Position numbers and translations under genes: made by a program. The notes beneath the pieces are model-generated. The model was not told the origin of the DNA. It made no database searches and worked only from the letters and a program-made list of their open reading frames with translations. Below are positions 30,771 through 41,471 of a stretch of DNA of 64,000 bases, piece after piece; position 1 is the stretch's first letter, and every line of letters starts with the position of its first letter. Source of the stretch: Flavobacterium ginsengisoli (GTDB lineage Bacteria > Bacteroidota > Bacteroidia > Flavobacteriales > Flavobacteriaceae); contig NZ_CP121110.1 in assembly GCF_029625315.1 (NCBI RefSeq), positions 2,923,001-2,987,000 on the forward strand, in the 5' to 3' direction.

Positions 30771-30815
30771 AAAATGGCCTGAGGATTATGTTCATAATGC
30801 CTCAAGCCATTTTTT
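30771..30815. terminator. Hairpin after the DUF4374 gene
   Basis: AAAATGGC-CTGAGG arms pair with CCTCA-AGCCATTTT across a 20-nt interior. It might attenuate rather than end transcription into the PepSY gene. Confidence 0.65.
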
Positions 30816-30826
30816 AATGTATAAAA

Positions 30827-32077
30827 TTAATATGTAAGTTTACCAATTGTAGGCAAATAAAGGCCTTCTTTGATAAGAGCTCCAGCTTTTGCAACACCAG
30901 TCGCGATATCGATTTGATAAACACGTGCTTCGTCTCCTGTAACAAAACTTTTGTATGCTTTTCCGTTATCTACAAGCAAACTTCCTAACCCAAAAAACTC
31001 ATCTCCACCATGATCAGGCAAGCCTGTTACAGCAAGAATAGTTTTATTTGATAAATCTAAAATAGCCGACTTGAAAATTGTTTTTGTATTTAAGAAACTG
31101 TAAACTGCATTAACAGCATCTACATCATTAGGAATATAAGAAATGAAAACTTTTTCTCCGCCTAATGGATAAGTCGCAAGAACTTTTCCTTTTAATGTAC
31201 TTTCTTCCAAATTGAAGAAGTAACCTGGATCAAACTTAGCATCTCCTTTTTTGATGCGTAAAATTCCTGAAGCAGCAGTTGTAACAGGATATCCTCCTGC
31301 ACGTGCATTAGATGAAAATGTATAAACATCTCCAGATTCTGTCTGAACAATTCCGGTATTTGTATAATACATTCCAATTGCAGTTGTTCTAGTATCTTTT
31401 ATTGTTGTAACATATTCCAAAGAAGGATATTTGTAAATTCTAACAGTCGCATCAGATGATAATACTTTATTTGTTCCGTCTGTTACATCTTTAGTGTAAA
31501 CAGGAACAAAAAGTTTATCTCCTGATACAGCAACTCCAGTTGGCCAGTATAAAACCTTTTTGTTAGCTGGGTCTACAGCAAAATCATTAAACTTACGTCC
31601 TTCTATAGAAACAGTTGCAGGATTGTAAATCATAAGTTCATAATCTGATGAACTTCCGTCCCAAGTTGCACCAATATTGACTAGTTTTTTGTCATCTGTA
31701 TAACCAACAGCATAAGACGATTCGAAAGCTAGTTTTCCTGCTTGTATAAGTTTTCCACTGCTGTTAAGTTTAAAAGAAGCAGCTCCTTCATCATCAGTAC
31801 TTAAAGCAAAAAATGTATTTTCGATAGGAAAACAAGATCCGTTTTGTTCAATTCCAACTCCTTTAGCACTGATTTCGCCAGTCATTAACTGGTCTATAGA
31901 ATTAAAATCAAGAATATACTGTGTATAATCGTCAAGCCAATAAGAGGCAACATATTTAGTACCATTTACCGTTGGTTCGGTTGGTTCGGTCGAATCATTA
32001 TTATCACTACTACATGAAAAAATAGAAAGTGACAGACAAGCCAATGCAAAGCATTTTGCAAATTTGTTTACAAACAT
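30827..32077 (-). CDS. DUF4374 lipoprotein, XusB-like ferrisiderophore-binding candidate
   Basis: 416 residues. Lipoprotein signal with Cys22 (CLSLSIFSCSSDNN). The body is a seven-bladed propeller-like series of repeats (GKLAFESSYAVGYTDDKKL, YWPTGVAVSGDKLFVPVYT, HGGDEFFGLGSLLVDNGKAY) typical of DUF4374. In Bacteroides thetaiotaomicron the orthologous lipoprotein XusB captures ferric enterobactin for XusA. Here it lies between a TonB receptor and a PepSY protein in the same order. Surface exposure is likely but the ligand is not established. Confidence 0.85.
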   Translation of the reverse strand: MFVNKFAKCFALACLSLSIFSCSSDNNDSTEPTEPTVNGTKYVASYWLDDYTQYILDFNSIDQLMTGEISAKGVGIEQNGSCFPIENTFFALSTDDEGAASFKLNSSGKLIQAGKLAFESSYAVGYTDDKKLVNIGATWDGSSSDYELMIYNPATVSIEGRKFNDFAVDPANKKVLYWPTGVAVSGDKLFVPVYTKDVTDGTNKVLSSDATVRIYKYPSLEYVTTIKDTRTTAIGMYYTNTGIVQTESGDVYTFSSNARAGGYPVTTAASGILRIKKGDAKFDPGYFFNLEESTLKGKVLATYPLGGEKVFISYIPNDVDAVNAVYSFLNTKTIFKSAILDLSNKTILAVTGLPDHGGDEFFGLGSLLVDNGKAYKSFVTGDEARVYQIDIATGVAKAGALIKEGLYLPTIGKLTY

Positions 32078-32110
32078 GATTAAAAGTATTAAGGGTTATT
32101 ATTATTTTAA

Positions 32111-34453
32111 TTATTGAAGAAAGTATCTAAACTTAACTGAGAAGGAACGTCCTGGCTTTTGAACTTTAAAATAGTCGTACACCTTTACATCAGTAATGTT
32201 TCGGCACTCAAAAGCCAGATTATATGTTCCGTTTAAGAAAGAATATGCAACCATTGCATTTTGAGTAAATTGTTCTGGAATTGCCTTTTTAGTTTCTAAG
32301 CTTCCTAAAACTGGCCAAGTCAGATAAAAATCGTCTATATAATTTGCACTTGCGTTTAGAGAAAGTCGATCTCCTTTATATTTGACATTTTTAAAATTGA
32401 AAGTCAGATCGGCATTTCCAAAAAAGATTGGAACGTTTGGCAATTGTGCGTCATATAGCGCATCTGGAATTGCTGTTCCAGATTTAAATTTATTTTTGTT
32501 GAGACTTTTTTGATAAGTACCATTTACTTCGAAAGTAAGCAGATCTTTATATCCATATCTAAAAACTCCGTCGATACCCGTTATTTGTACATTTTGAAGA
32601 TTTTCATAAACGGTTTTATCTCCGTCTTGTTTCTCTCTGATAAAATCTTTTGCTTGTCTGTATATCAAACTTGTTTCGGCACTAAAATGATTTTTGGTTT
32701 GTTGAGTAAGAAATGCCAATCCAAAATTTGCATTATCACTACTTTCGGGTTTCAAGCCAATATTACTGTTGATTGTTAATCCGTCACCTAGCATTTCTGT
32801 CGCTGATGGCAAGCGATAAGCATGTTCAAATGAACCTTTTATTTGAAATTTATCCGACAAATGATAAGCCGAAGTAGCCCCATAGCCATAATTATTTGAC
32901 GATGCAGATTGGCTAATCGAATTGGTAACCATTTTGGTTGACAGATCGTACATCTTACCAAAAGCAGAAATTGCAAGTCGGTTATCCAGACCGCTAAAAT
33001 TGTATCCAAAACCTAAAATGCCTTTATCGATAGTAGGTTCACCAAGATCGACAACTTTTTGAAACTCTTCAGTTGCCTTTCTTTTATATGCTAGATAAGT
33101 ATAATTTAAAGCAACAGAATGTTGGTTATTTAACTGATATTTCAAATTGGATGTGAATTGCGCATTTGCCTCATCGTATACATAAATTGTTTTGTTGCCC
33201 AATTCTCCTTTATCTCCAGCATTGGCAAACTGCCTGTAAACGTAATTTCCAGTCCAATCATAAACTCTCGACGAAGTATCGATAGAGCGATTGTTTACTA
33301 GAGCATATGTAGAATTAATATTCAAAGACAAACCTTTAGTAAAAAGATTGTCTTTTTTATATTTTAAAGATGTGATAAAACTTTGACTGTCTGTAAAAGC
33401 TTGTCCAACAACTTTCTGCATGGTTCTTCCCTGTTGAATTTCTTTCTTGTTTCCTGCCATCGCAAAACCAACAAGCAAATAATCTGCAAAATTTCTATTC
33501 TTAAATCCTGCTTCAGCCATTACTGTACCCGACTTATATCCATCATGGAAATGCTTATATTTTTGTTCTGGCAAAAATTTAGAAGTATTTTTATCTACCA
33601 CACTTACATCAACTTTATAATCATTATCAGAGTAATTAGCGAATGCATTAATGTTGGCTATAAAACCATCTCTACCAGAAAATCTCGTATTTACAGCGGC
33701 TCTGTGCGTATTAAACGAACCATAACTGTATGAAGCGTCTATGTAACGGTTTACATTTTTGTTGGTTACAATATTTACAGCTCCTCCCAACGCATCAGCT
33801 CCTAATTCTATTGGCACAACTCCTTTGTAAACATCGATTCTTTCTGCCATATTTACTGGAATGTTATTCAATGTAAGTGCAGATCCATAACTGTCCATAG
33901 GCACGCCATCCAAGAAAAACTTAACCTGACTTCCTGAAAATCCATTTAGAGAAAAATTAAATGCAGAACCCAATCCTCCATATTCGCGAATACGAACTCC
34001 AGTTGTTTTATTCAAAACCTGATTTAAATCTGCAGAGGTATTGTAGGTTTTCTTAAGATCAACTGCGGTAATATTATAAGCCTGTTCCCTAACACGCTGT
34101 ACTTTAGATTTACCTGTTACAGCTACTTCATTTAAAGTCGCCATATCTTCTTCAATGGTAATATCTTCAACAGTTTTAGCGCTCTCTTTTACAATTATTG
34201 CTGTTTCTGTAGCTTTATAACCTGTATATGCAACTACTAATGTATAGTTGCCAGGCGCAACCGTAAATTTATATTCTCCCTTACTATTAGTTAGTGTAGC
34301 ATAAGGAGTTCCTTTCAGCGCAACCGAAACTCCTTCCTGCGGTTTCCCAGCATTTAAAATAACTCCGTTTAAACTCGATTTGTTCTTTTGTGAATACCCT
34401 TGAAATGAAATTAACAGAATTGTAAGCAAGAGCAATAATCTAGATAGTTGCAT
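32111..34453 (-). CDS. TonB-dependent receptor with carboxypeptidase-like N-terminal domain, XusA-like
   Basis: 780 residues from ATG at MQLSRLLLLLTILLISFQGY; upstream codons of the frame are unlikely to be used. After the signal peptide, a carboxypeptidase-regulatory-like domain (about 25-105, LNGVILNAGKPQEGVSVALK) precedes the plug (LNQVLNKTTGVRIREYGGLG, DGVPMDSYGS, ADALGGAVNIVTNK) and a 22-strand barrel ending in KFRYFLQ. It imports an iron-bound ligand using TonB energy. With the DUF4374 and PepSY genes downstream it forms a XusABC-type cluster for foreign siderophores. The frame is intact. Confidence 0.88.
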   Translation of the reverse strand: MQLSRLLLLLTILLISFQGYSQKNKSSLNGVILNAGKPQEGVSVALKGTPYATLTNSKGEYKFTVAPGNYTLVVAYTGYKATETAIIVKESAKTVEDITIEEDMATLNEVAVTGKSKVQRVREQAYNITAVDLKKTYNTSADLNQVLNKTTGVRIREYGGLGSAFNFSLNGFSGSQVKFFLDGVPMDSYGSALTLNNIPVNMAERIDVYKGVVPIELGADALGGAVNIVTNKNVNRYIDASYSYGSFNTHRAAVNTRFSGRDGFIANINAFANYSDNDYKVDVSVVDKNTSKFLPEQKYKHFHDGYKSGTVMAEAGFKNRNFADYLLVGFAMAGNKKEIQQGRTMQKVVGQAFTDSQSFITSLKYKKDNLFTKGLSLNINSTYALVNNRSIDTSSRVYDWTGNYVYRQFANAGDKGELGNKTIYVYDEANAQFTSNLKYQLNNQHSVALNYTYLAYKRKATEEFQKVVDLGEPTIDKGILGFGYNFSGLDNRLAISAFGKMYDLSTKMVTNSISQSASSNNYGYGATSAYHLSDKFQIKGSFEHAYRLPSATEMLGDGLTINSNIGLKPESSDNANFGLAFLTQQTKNHFSAETSLIYRQAKDFIREKQDGDKTVYENLQNVQITGIDGVFRYGYKDLLTFEVNGTYQKSLNKNKFKSGTAIPDALYDAQLPNVPIFFGNADLTFNFKNVKYKGDRLSLNASANYIDDFYLTWPVLGSLETKKAIPEQFTQNAMVAYSFLNGTYNLAFECRNITDVKVYDYFKVQKPGRSFSVKFRYFLQ

Positions 34454-34486
34454 TATAATTTTTTGAATTTGAAAATTAAAGTGCTC

Positions 34487-34517
34487 CAAATTTAAGGCCT
34501 TCAGCAAGCTTTCACAA
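34487..34517 (-). promoter_or_regulatory. Promoter of the Xus-like iron cluster
   Basis: On the - strand a -33 TTG (34515-34517) and a -7 box TAAATTTG (34487-34494) are 20 bp apart, 33 bp before the receptor ATG. I see no convincing Fur box. Confidence 0.55.
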
Positions 34518-34694
34518 TACTATTTTTAATTATTCTAAATAAAAGTATTATTTAACTTTAAAAAATAGAAATCAATAAAAAATATATTCTTTCTTAAGAA
34601 ATAATTAAGATTAAATTAATATTACATTAAAAAAAACGACCTGAAGAGTTAAATATTTCTGTCTTTTTTTAAATGAAATCCAAAATAAAAGACA

Positions 34695-34730
34695 TAAAAA
34701 AAGCCCGCTTCAAAATAAGCGGGCTCTTAA
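34695..34730 (-). terminator. Terminator of the PLP decarboxylase gene
   Basis: GAGCCCGCTTATTTT/GAAGCGGGCTTTTTTT hairpin directly after the gene's stop. Confidence 0.85.
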
Positions 34731-34746
34731 AATAGATCTTTAATTA

Positions 34747-36155
34747 TTAGATTTCCATATCTAAAATCGTTTGCTTCATTTCTTCAATCACTAATTTGAT
34801 ATCCTTTTCGGTTGTTCGCCAATTTACAAAAGAGGCTCTAATCCCTTTTTTGTTTTGATAAATTGTTGGTGTCATAAATACTTTTCCAGTATCATTCAAC
34901 GCAGATAGAAACTGGTTTACTTTGTCTTGATTGTGTTTTCCTTTTAGCGTAAAGCAAACATTATTTAAACGTATTGGCGCTAATAGTTCAAAATCATTTT
35001 CGATTAAAGCATTTCCAAAGTGCAAAGCCAATGCTATACTGCCCTCGATAAGATCTTTGAAACCTTCTTTTCCATACGCTTTAAGCGAAAACCAAGCTGG
35101 TAATGCACGTAAACGACGCGAATTTTCAGGAAGTACGTTTAGATAATTAAAATTTTCTAACGGATTTCCTAAATATGGTGCATTAGAATTTTGAAATGTT
35201 TCAATTTGCAGGTTAATATGATCTTTTTTAATTAAAAAGAAAGCACTTTCATAAGGCACATTCAGCCATTTATGGCAATCAATCGTAATACTGTCTGCCC
35301 CTTCCCAACCTTTTACCAAATGATTATATTTATCTGAAACCGCTGCAAATCCACCGAAAGCACCATCAATATGCCACCAGAAATTGTACTTTTCTTTTAA
35401 TGCAAGCAATTGCTTCAAAATCGTCAAAATCGGCAGTATTTACAGTTCCCGCACTAGAAATCAAGATGAAAGGTTTTCCTTCTAACTTCTTTATATTTTC
35501 TTCCAAATCAGCAATATCAAGAGCTTCACGATTTCCTTCGATTGTTTTTACAGTTGTATAATTTTGGCTTCCAATTCCTAAAAGCGATAAACATTTTATA
35601 GAAGAAGAGTGCGGCGTTGCTGTTAGAATATTGACAGTTTCTGAAATTCCGTCTTTAGCGAAATCTTTCCCGAATTGCTTACCAAACCATTGTCTGGCAA
35701 CACCAAGAGATGTAAAGTTTGACATGGTAGCGCCTGTCACAAATCCGCCTAAAAATGTGTCCGGAAGATCTAACAGCTGCAGACAATAAATTGATTGTTT
35801 CAAACTCTATTAATGCCGAAGCACCACCTTGTGCTTTTACAGCCTGAGTGTTTTGATCGTAAATAGATGCCAACCAGTCGCCCACGATAGATGCTGGAGT
35901 TGAACCACCTGTTACAAAGCCCCAATATCTTGGTCCTGGAGAAGAAACCATCAAAGGAGCTAATCTTTCGTTGAATTCTCTTAAAGCTTCAATCGAGCCT
36001 AATCCTAATTCGTTTAAAGCTGTTTTGGGATTAATTGTATAAGTGTTTGAAGTTGGAATATTTTCTATGTCATTCAGAAAATCAATCCCTTGTTGTTTTG
36101 TTTTTTCTAAGATATTCTCAAAATTGTCGAGATCTTGCTTTAGTATTGAATTCAT
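34747..36155 (-). CDS. Group II PLP-dependent (aromatic/glutamate-type) amino acid decarboxylase (frameshifted twice)
   Basis: About 469 residues when repaired. The family decarboxylates aromatic amino acids, glutamate or diaminobutyrate. Visible: PRYWGFVTGGSTPASIVGDWL near the N-terminus, GGFVTGATMSNFTSLGVAR in the cofactor site, HIDGAFGGFAAVS with the PLP Asp, and the Schiff-base Lys in TIDCHKWLNVPYES. Two breaks interrupt it: one near 35770-35785 (expected ETIN, then LQLLDLPDT) and one at 35401-35407 (expected EAIAALKEKYNFWWH, one T gained between Ala codons). The substrate cannot be assigned. It stands alone between terminators. Confidence 0.85.
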
Positions 36156-36228
36156 TTTTCTATTAAACTAATTTTTCATCTAATTTAATGAATAATTGCC
36201 CTTAGATTTATAGTGAAATAAACTTTTT

Positions 36229-39200
36229 TTAGCGTTTTAAAGTGAAGTGTCCCTTATAAATCTTGCCATTTGCTCTTGTCACTACAAACCAATAATCTGT
36301 TGCTGGCAAATCTATTCCGTTGAGTTTTCCGTCCCAAAAAGTATAAGCATTCAGTTCTTTTATGAATTTTCCGTATCTATCAAATATTTTAGTATTGATT
36401 TCGGGTTCTGTTTCAGAGAACTTTATTCCCCAAGTATCATTGTAACCGTCTTGATTCGGAGTAAAAAACTTTGGATAATTCAATAAAAAGACTTCTTGAT
36501 TTACAGTTCCACAGCCGTTTTTATCTCGAACATAAACAATGTAATCTCCTGTTGTTAATCCTGAGAAAATGTTATTGTCTTGATAAGTGTTTCCATCAAT
36601 TGAATATTCGTAATTACCAAGACTTGTGTCTGCTAATTCAACTTCAATACTATTGTCAGCATCTGTCCAATCTTTGACAGAAAGATTCTTGATTTCAGCA
36701 GTATTCGAGAGTTTTACCTGAAAATCTTTTGTAGATGAACAAATAACACCACCGTGATTTTGTGTAACCATCACAGAATATGAGCCAGCTTCTGTAATGA
36801 TTATCGATTCTGTCGTAGCTTGGGTTGACCATAAATAACTTTCAAAACCAGAACCTGCATGAACCTCAACCTCTTTATTTTGGCATAACGAAACGACATC
36901 AGAAATTACGATGATAGGCACATTTACTAATGTTAAATTTAATTCAGCAATTTGATAGCATTTATCATTAGAATCTATTCGAACATAAATTAATGTTGTG
37001 TCAGCTGATAAAGTATAACTAGTTTCATCTGTAATTTGATTCGATACTGTTTGATTTTCTGCTCCAGATAAAGTCGTATAGTAGGTAAACGTACATGAAC
37101 TGCATTCTGCTATCTGATTATTATAACTCTTTAGATTTATAACTTCAGATCCATTATTTAATTCATCGCAAACATTAGCCGAAATATTATTAAATGCTAA
37201 AGATGGGGCAACTATAGAAACCGAGACTGTCAGACGGCTTACACTTTCACAGCCATTTATAGTCTGAGAAGCATAATAGGTTGCCCCATTTGTTAAACTT
37301 GTTGAAGAAGATAAAACTACTCCGTTTGATATACTATCATACCAAACTATATTGGTTCCTGCAACTGTTAAGTTTGCGATTGTTGGTTTTTGAGTGGTAC
37401 AAAAATCTTGCTGTAAATCACCTGTTGGAGCTGGAGTATTTTGAATATTGATCGCAATTGGAGTTCTTTCACTTTCGCAAACAGCAATAGTTTGAGAAGC
37501 GTAATATGTTTTGTTTTGCAAAATGGTAGTATTGGGCAATAAGTTTCCATTTGTTTGAGCATCATACCATTTGATGTTTTGTCCCGTAACACTAACATCA
37601 CTCAATGTTGCATTTTGCTGTAGGCAGAAAAGTTGCGGACTCACAGCTGTAACAAGCGGCTCTTGATTAATGTAAGCCTTTATCTCGACTTCATTTGGCA
37701 ATAATGAAATACAACCTAAATTGTTTTTTATCAAAACCTTATAAATTCCTGGAACTAAATTATTCTTTGAATTTGAAACTCCCCAAGTTAGTCCGTTATC
37801 AAAACTATACGCTGAAGCCGAATCAGAAATTGTAATTGTTCCTGTTGCTGAAATACAATCTGGCTGTACAATCGAAACTGCTGGAGTTGGCGGATAACCC
37901 GGTGGTACCAAAATAGAAACCAACACTGCTGTAGTTTCGCAATTAGAACTATTTCTAGTTTTAATCTGATAGTCTCCTGCTTCTAAACCTGTTTTATAGT
38001 TACTCGTTGACCATGTTGTGCCATTGTCAAAACTATACTCGTAATCGATGCTTGTGATTGTAATTGTTCCTAAAGGATTCGAACAAATTACAGGCTGTGT
38101 AACCGAAAATGAAGGAGTCGCATTTGATGAAGTTACAGAATTTATATGTGCCACTACAGGAGTTGAAGCACAGCCTGTATTTAATTTTGTAGTAACCTTA
38201 TAATCGCCTCCCGACAAACCAGAAAAAATACCCGATGTTTGATAATTCGTCCCATCAATACTATAAGCCGTATTGGCTGTTGTAGCAATAATAATAGTTC
38301 CGCTGGGTACATCGCATGTTGGTTGCACTGTCGTGAAAACTGGGGCAATGGAGCTTTCATTGATTTTAAAACTAATAGTATTTGACACGACTCTACAAGT
38401 AGTCGATGAAATATTACTGCTTTGTGCTACCGCCATGCGATACAAGTAAGTCCCAGCTGTAGAATTGGGAACAAAAGTATAAGTTAGTGCGTTTGCGCCC
38501 GAAATATCAATCCAAGTTGTTCCGTTATCGCCGCTAACCTGCCACTGGTAAGCTGGATTTGAATATCCTGAAGAAACTGTTCCCGCAAGTGTATAACTTT
38601 GTGTATCGCCTTGACAAATCGTTAAATTCGTATTTGTATTGTTTTGTACTGATGAAGTAACTGTCGGACCGCAGGCACGAAAAGTAATATCGTCCAAAGC
38701 AATATCATTTCCAGGCGCTGCTCCTGCTTTATTGTTTCGCATTCTAATTACAACTGTAGGAATGCCTGTAGGTGTTGTAAAGTAAAAGCCATACTGTTTC
38801 CAGATAGCACTAGAACTTAAACCAATATCTCCGGTATTGTAAGTTCCTAATATAGTTCCAGAAGTTGATTCAATTGTGAAAGTAATATTGGGCGGACTAG
38901 TATCATTTGATCGCAATAAATTCATAATCCACGCAACAAACTCATATGTAGTATCTGGGCAAAGTCCCGTAACGGTATTTTTATAAAAATAATCGGTTGT
39001 AGAAAGACTTGCATTAACTACCATCATATATCCTCCACCGGTATGATCTGTTGTAGTCCACCAAGTTCCTGGTGTGTTAGTTGTTTTTTCAATGGTATAA
39101 GAACCATCATTGGGAAAATCTGCTGTTGTATAAGTATAACTTGTAATTCCAGTTCCTAAAGCAGTTCCATGTGATGAAGTACCAGTACCGAAATCAATTT

Positions 39201-39297
39201 TGACAACGGCATCGCCTAAACTTCCTGTGCACAGCTGAGCGTGCACATGGAAGCAGACAATAAATAGAAATACAACAAAAAAAGTTTTACCTTTCAA
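36229..39297 (-). CDS. T9SS type B sorting-domain protein with Ig-like repeats
   Basis: 1,022 residues. Starts at TTG (KGKTFFVVFLFIVC), signal peptide ending near VHAQ. The N-terminal third holds a jelly-roll-like domain (YEFVAWIMNLLRSNDTSPP); the middle carries SprB-like and Ig-like repeats with recurring YSFDNGLTWG, DGTNYQTSGIFSG and GDYKVT. The last 80 residues are a type B T9SS C-terminal domain: PKFFTPNQDGYNDTWGIKF, IFDRYGKFIKEL, GIDLPATDYWFVV, KGHFTLKR. The protein is therefore exported through the Por/Gld secretion system and attached at the surface. It is probably an adhesin; no enzyme domain is seen. Confidence 0.88.
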   Translation of the reverse strand: MKGKTFFVVFLFIVCFHVHAQLCTGSLGDAVVKIDFGTGTSSHGTALGTGITSYTYTTADFPNDGSYTIEKTTNTPGTWWTTTDHTGGGYMMVVNASLSTTDYFYKNTVTGLCPDTTYEFVAWIMNLLRSNDTSPPNITFTIESTSGTILGTYNTGDIGLSSSAIWKQYGFYFTTPTGIPTVVIRMRNNKAGAAPGNDIALDDITFRACGPTVTSSVQNNTNTNLTICQGDTQSYTLAGTVSSGYSNPAYQWQVSGDNGTTWIDISGANALTYTFVPNSTAGTYLYRMAVAQSSNISSTTCRVVSNTISFKINESSIAPVFTTVQPTCDVPSGTIIIATTANTAYSIDGTNYQTSGIFSGLSGGDYKVTTKLNTGCASTPVVAHINSVTSSNATPSFSVTQPVICSNPLGTITITSIDYEYSFDNGTTWSTSNYKTGLEAGDYQIKTRNSSNCETTAVLVSILVPPGYPPTPAVSIVQPDCISATGTITISDSASAYSFDNGLTWGVSNSKNNLVPGIYKVLIKNNLGCISLLPNEVEIKAYINQEPLVTAVSPQLFCLQQNATLSDVSVTGQNIKWYDAQTNGNLLPNTTILQNKTYYASQTIAVCESERTPIAINIQNTPAPTGDLQQDFCTTQKPTIANLTVAGTNIVWYDSISNGVVLSSSTSLTNGATYYASQTINGCESVSRLTVSVSIVAPSLAFNNISANVCDELNNGSEVINLKSYNNQIAECSSCTFTYYTTLSGAENQTVSNQITDETSYTLSADTTLIYVRIDSNDKCYQIAELNLTLVNVPIIVISDVVSLCQNKEVEVHAGSGFESYLWSTQATTESIIITEAGSYSVMVTQNHGGVICSSTKDFQVKLSNTAEIKNLSVKDWTDADNSIEVELADTSLGNYEYSIDGNTYQDNNIFSGLTTGDYIVYVRDKNGCGTVNQEVFLLNYPKFFTPNQDGYNDTWGIKFSETEPEINTKIFDRYGKFIKELNAYTFWDGKLNGIDLPATDYWFVVTRANGKIYKGHFTLKR

Positions 39298-39423
39298 AAT
39301 AAATCAATTACTCGGTAAAACTACTGTTTAATAAGTCATTACATTAATGTTTTATACTAATCAATACAAAATCTCGATGTATATAAAAGTATTATCTACT
39401 AATACGTAATTTCTTTATAAAAT

Positions 39424-40650
39424 TTAATCCCATTTCGTTTTTTCAGAGAATCTAGAAACTACCATGGAAGCAATTACATCACCATTTGCATTTAGCAAAG
39501 TCGCAATTGGATCAACTAATGTTCCTAAAATCATGGCAACCGCAAAGCTTGTTCCATTGGAAAACCATAAACGGTAATAGCTAAAACTTCTCCAATATAA
39601 CCACCATTTGGAATTCCGCCTTCGACAATCGAAACAATTATAGTGATTCCTAATGCCAAAAGTATAGTTGACGGTTCTGTAAAATCTTTTCCAAACATGG
39701 CAAACAAAAAAGTGATTTTTAAGATAGATGACATACTCGATCCATCTTTATGTAAAGGTGCTCCAAGCGGAATTACCAAATTGCGAACATGTGCTGGAAT
39801 TCCCATTTTTTGTGCAAGCATCCAAATTTGCCGGAATTGTTGCAATACTACTGCAAGTTCCTATTGCGGTTAAAGAAGGTGTAATATTATTGCTCCAAAA
39901 GACTTTAAAAGCTCTTTTTCCGCCAGCAATAAAAGCGTACAAACTAAAAAATGTAAAAAAGTAAAAGATACAGGCTGCATAATAAACCGTCATAGGTTTT
40001 GCGTAAACTCCAAATAACTGAGGTCCGAAAATACCAACTTGATAAGCAAAATAAGCTCCTAATCCTATAGGTGCAAATTTCATAATAATATTCAACAGCT
40101 GTTTCATAACTTCATTACCTGAGTCTAGAAAACTCTTGAAAGCATTTCCCTTTTCTCCAGATTGTAAAGTAGCAAAACCAATTAAAAACGAAAATATAAT
40201 GAGCGCCAACATACTTTTTCTCGATAATAATTCGAAAAAATCATTTGTGGTAACCAATTTAGCAATCTGATCGCCTACAGAGCCTGACTGTATGTTTTCA
40301 AAAGGAACTTTTGCAACAGCAATATCCTGATGAATTGGAAAAAGATAAACAGCAAAAATCATTACAATTGCAGAAATAAGAATCGTTGAAAGAAAAACCA
40401 AAACCATTATAAAAAACAGTTTTCCTAACTTTTCTTTTTGTTCCAAATTTGCAATTGAAGAGCCAATAGTAAAAAATATTAATGGAATAATTGCTGTAAA
40501 AAGCAAATTCAGAAAAATATCTCCAATCGGTTTTATAACCAGAACTTTTTCTCCAAAAACTAATCCAAAAATGCTTCCGACGATAATTCCGCCAAGAAGC
40601 AAAAGGATACTGCTATAACTTTGTAGAAAATTAATTTTTTTGATTTCCAT
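39424..40650 (-). CDS. Dicarboxylate/amino acid:cation symporter (DAACS family, frameshifted)
   Basis: About 408 residues when repaired. The family imports glutamate, aspartate or C4-dicarboxylates with protons or sodium. Transmembrane segments begin at YSSILLLLGGIIVGSIFGLVFG. Signatures: SLTAIGTCSSIATIPANL (hairpin HP1), HVRNLVIPLGAPLHKDGSSM, and the C-terminal LGTLVDPIATLLNANGD. Breaks at 39813-39819 (one T gained in DAAQKMGIP) and 39541-39548 (two bases gained or one lost in EQAAVAMILG) split the reading frame. An intact gene would end in SEKTKWD at 39424. The substrate is unknown. Confidence 0.88.
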
Positions 40651-40690
40651 TATTTGTAAAAGGCATTAGAGACTTGAATTAAAATTAAAT

Positions 40691-40725
40691 AAAAAAAGAG
40701 TATTAAAACTAATACTCTTTCTTTT
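40691..40725. terminator. Terminator after the methyltransferase gene
   Basis: AAAGAGTATT/AATACTCTTT hairpin directly after the methyltransferase stop. Confidence 0.8.
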
Positions 40726-40726
40726 A

Positions 40727-41380
40727 TTATTTTTCTAGAACAATTGTAGTAAAAGCTCTGTCGACCAATTCGCCGGTTTTGCTTTTCACCTTTTCGGTCT
40801 GAGTTTCAGTATAAACAATTTGAAAAGCTGTTTTCTCTATTAATTGCTGCGCCTTCTCGGTGCTGTAAAGCTCAAATTCAAATTGAGTAAAAGGAAGCTT
40901 TTTCATAAAATCTTCTTCAGCAAAAGTCAGACAGAAATTTCCGTTTGGTTTTAAAACTCTGTAGATTTCCGAAAGCAAATCTTCTGGCTTTTGCCAAAAA
41001 TAAATGGTGTTTACTGTAAATATTTTATCGAAAGATTCGTCTTCAAACGGAATTCTATTTCCGTCATAAATAGAAAAGAATGCCTGTTTTTGAGAAACGA
41101 AATTTCTATTGATCTGGCGCGCTTCCTTAAACATTAATTCAGACATTTCAAGTCCGTAATATTTTAGGTTATCTGCTTGTTCGAAAAGAAATTCAGCATG
41201 ACCTGCATTTCCATGGCCTAATTCTAGAATTTTATTCTCTTTTGAAATATTTAGATTTTGAATGGAATGTTTGGTCATATTGATGTTCGTTTCGTTCATC
41301 ATATTTCCCATTTCGATTCCTTTTTCTCCTGATGGATGCTTTAATTGAGAAGCTATGGCTTGTAATTCTTCATTTTTCAT
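40727..41380 (-). CDS. SAM-dependent class I methyltransferase
   Basis: 217 residues. The Rossmann-fold motif I is ILELGHGNAGHAEFLFE; motif II and post-I acidic residues follow (YYGLEMSELMFKEA), and IYFWQKPEDLLSEIYRVLKP matches the UbiE/methyltransferase_11 fold. The substrate is not predictable. It carries an N-terminal extension of about 45 residues with EKGIEMGNMMNETN. No operon partner is obvious; the gene stands between the symporter and metF. The frame is intact. Confidence 0.8.
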   Translation of the reverse strand: MKNEELQAIASQLKHPSGEKGIEMGNMMNETNINMTKHSIQNLNISKENKILELGHGNAGHAEFLFEQADNLKYYGLEMSELMFKEARQINRNFVSQKQAFFSIYDGNRIPFEDESFDKIFTVNTIYFWQKPEDLLSEIYRVLKPNGNFCLTFAEEDFMKKLPFTQFEFELYSTEKAQQLIEKTAFQIVYTETQTEKVKSKTGELVDRAFTTIVLEK

Positions 41381-41471
41381 AATGCAAAATTTTAAAACTC
41401 TAAATTAAACAAAATCCAAATTCGAAGATTATTTTTTTGTCATTCTTAGAAATGATAAACTAGACCTCAAC

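Noticed and set aside
34454..34694. Fur box before the Xus-like genes
   Set aside because: AT-rich stretches suggest it, but no site with convincing inverted symmetry to the Fur consensus was found.
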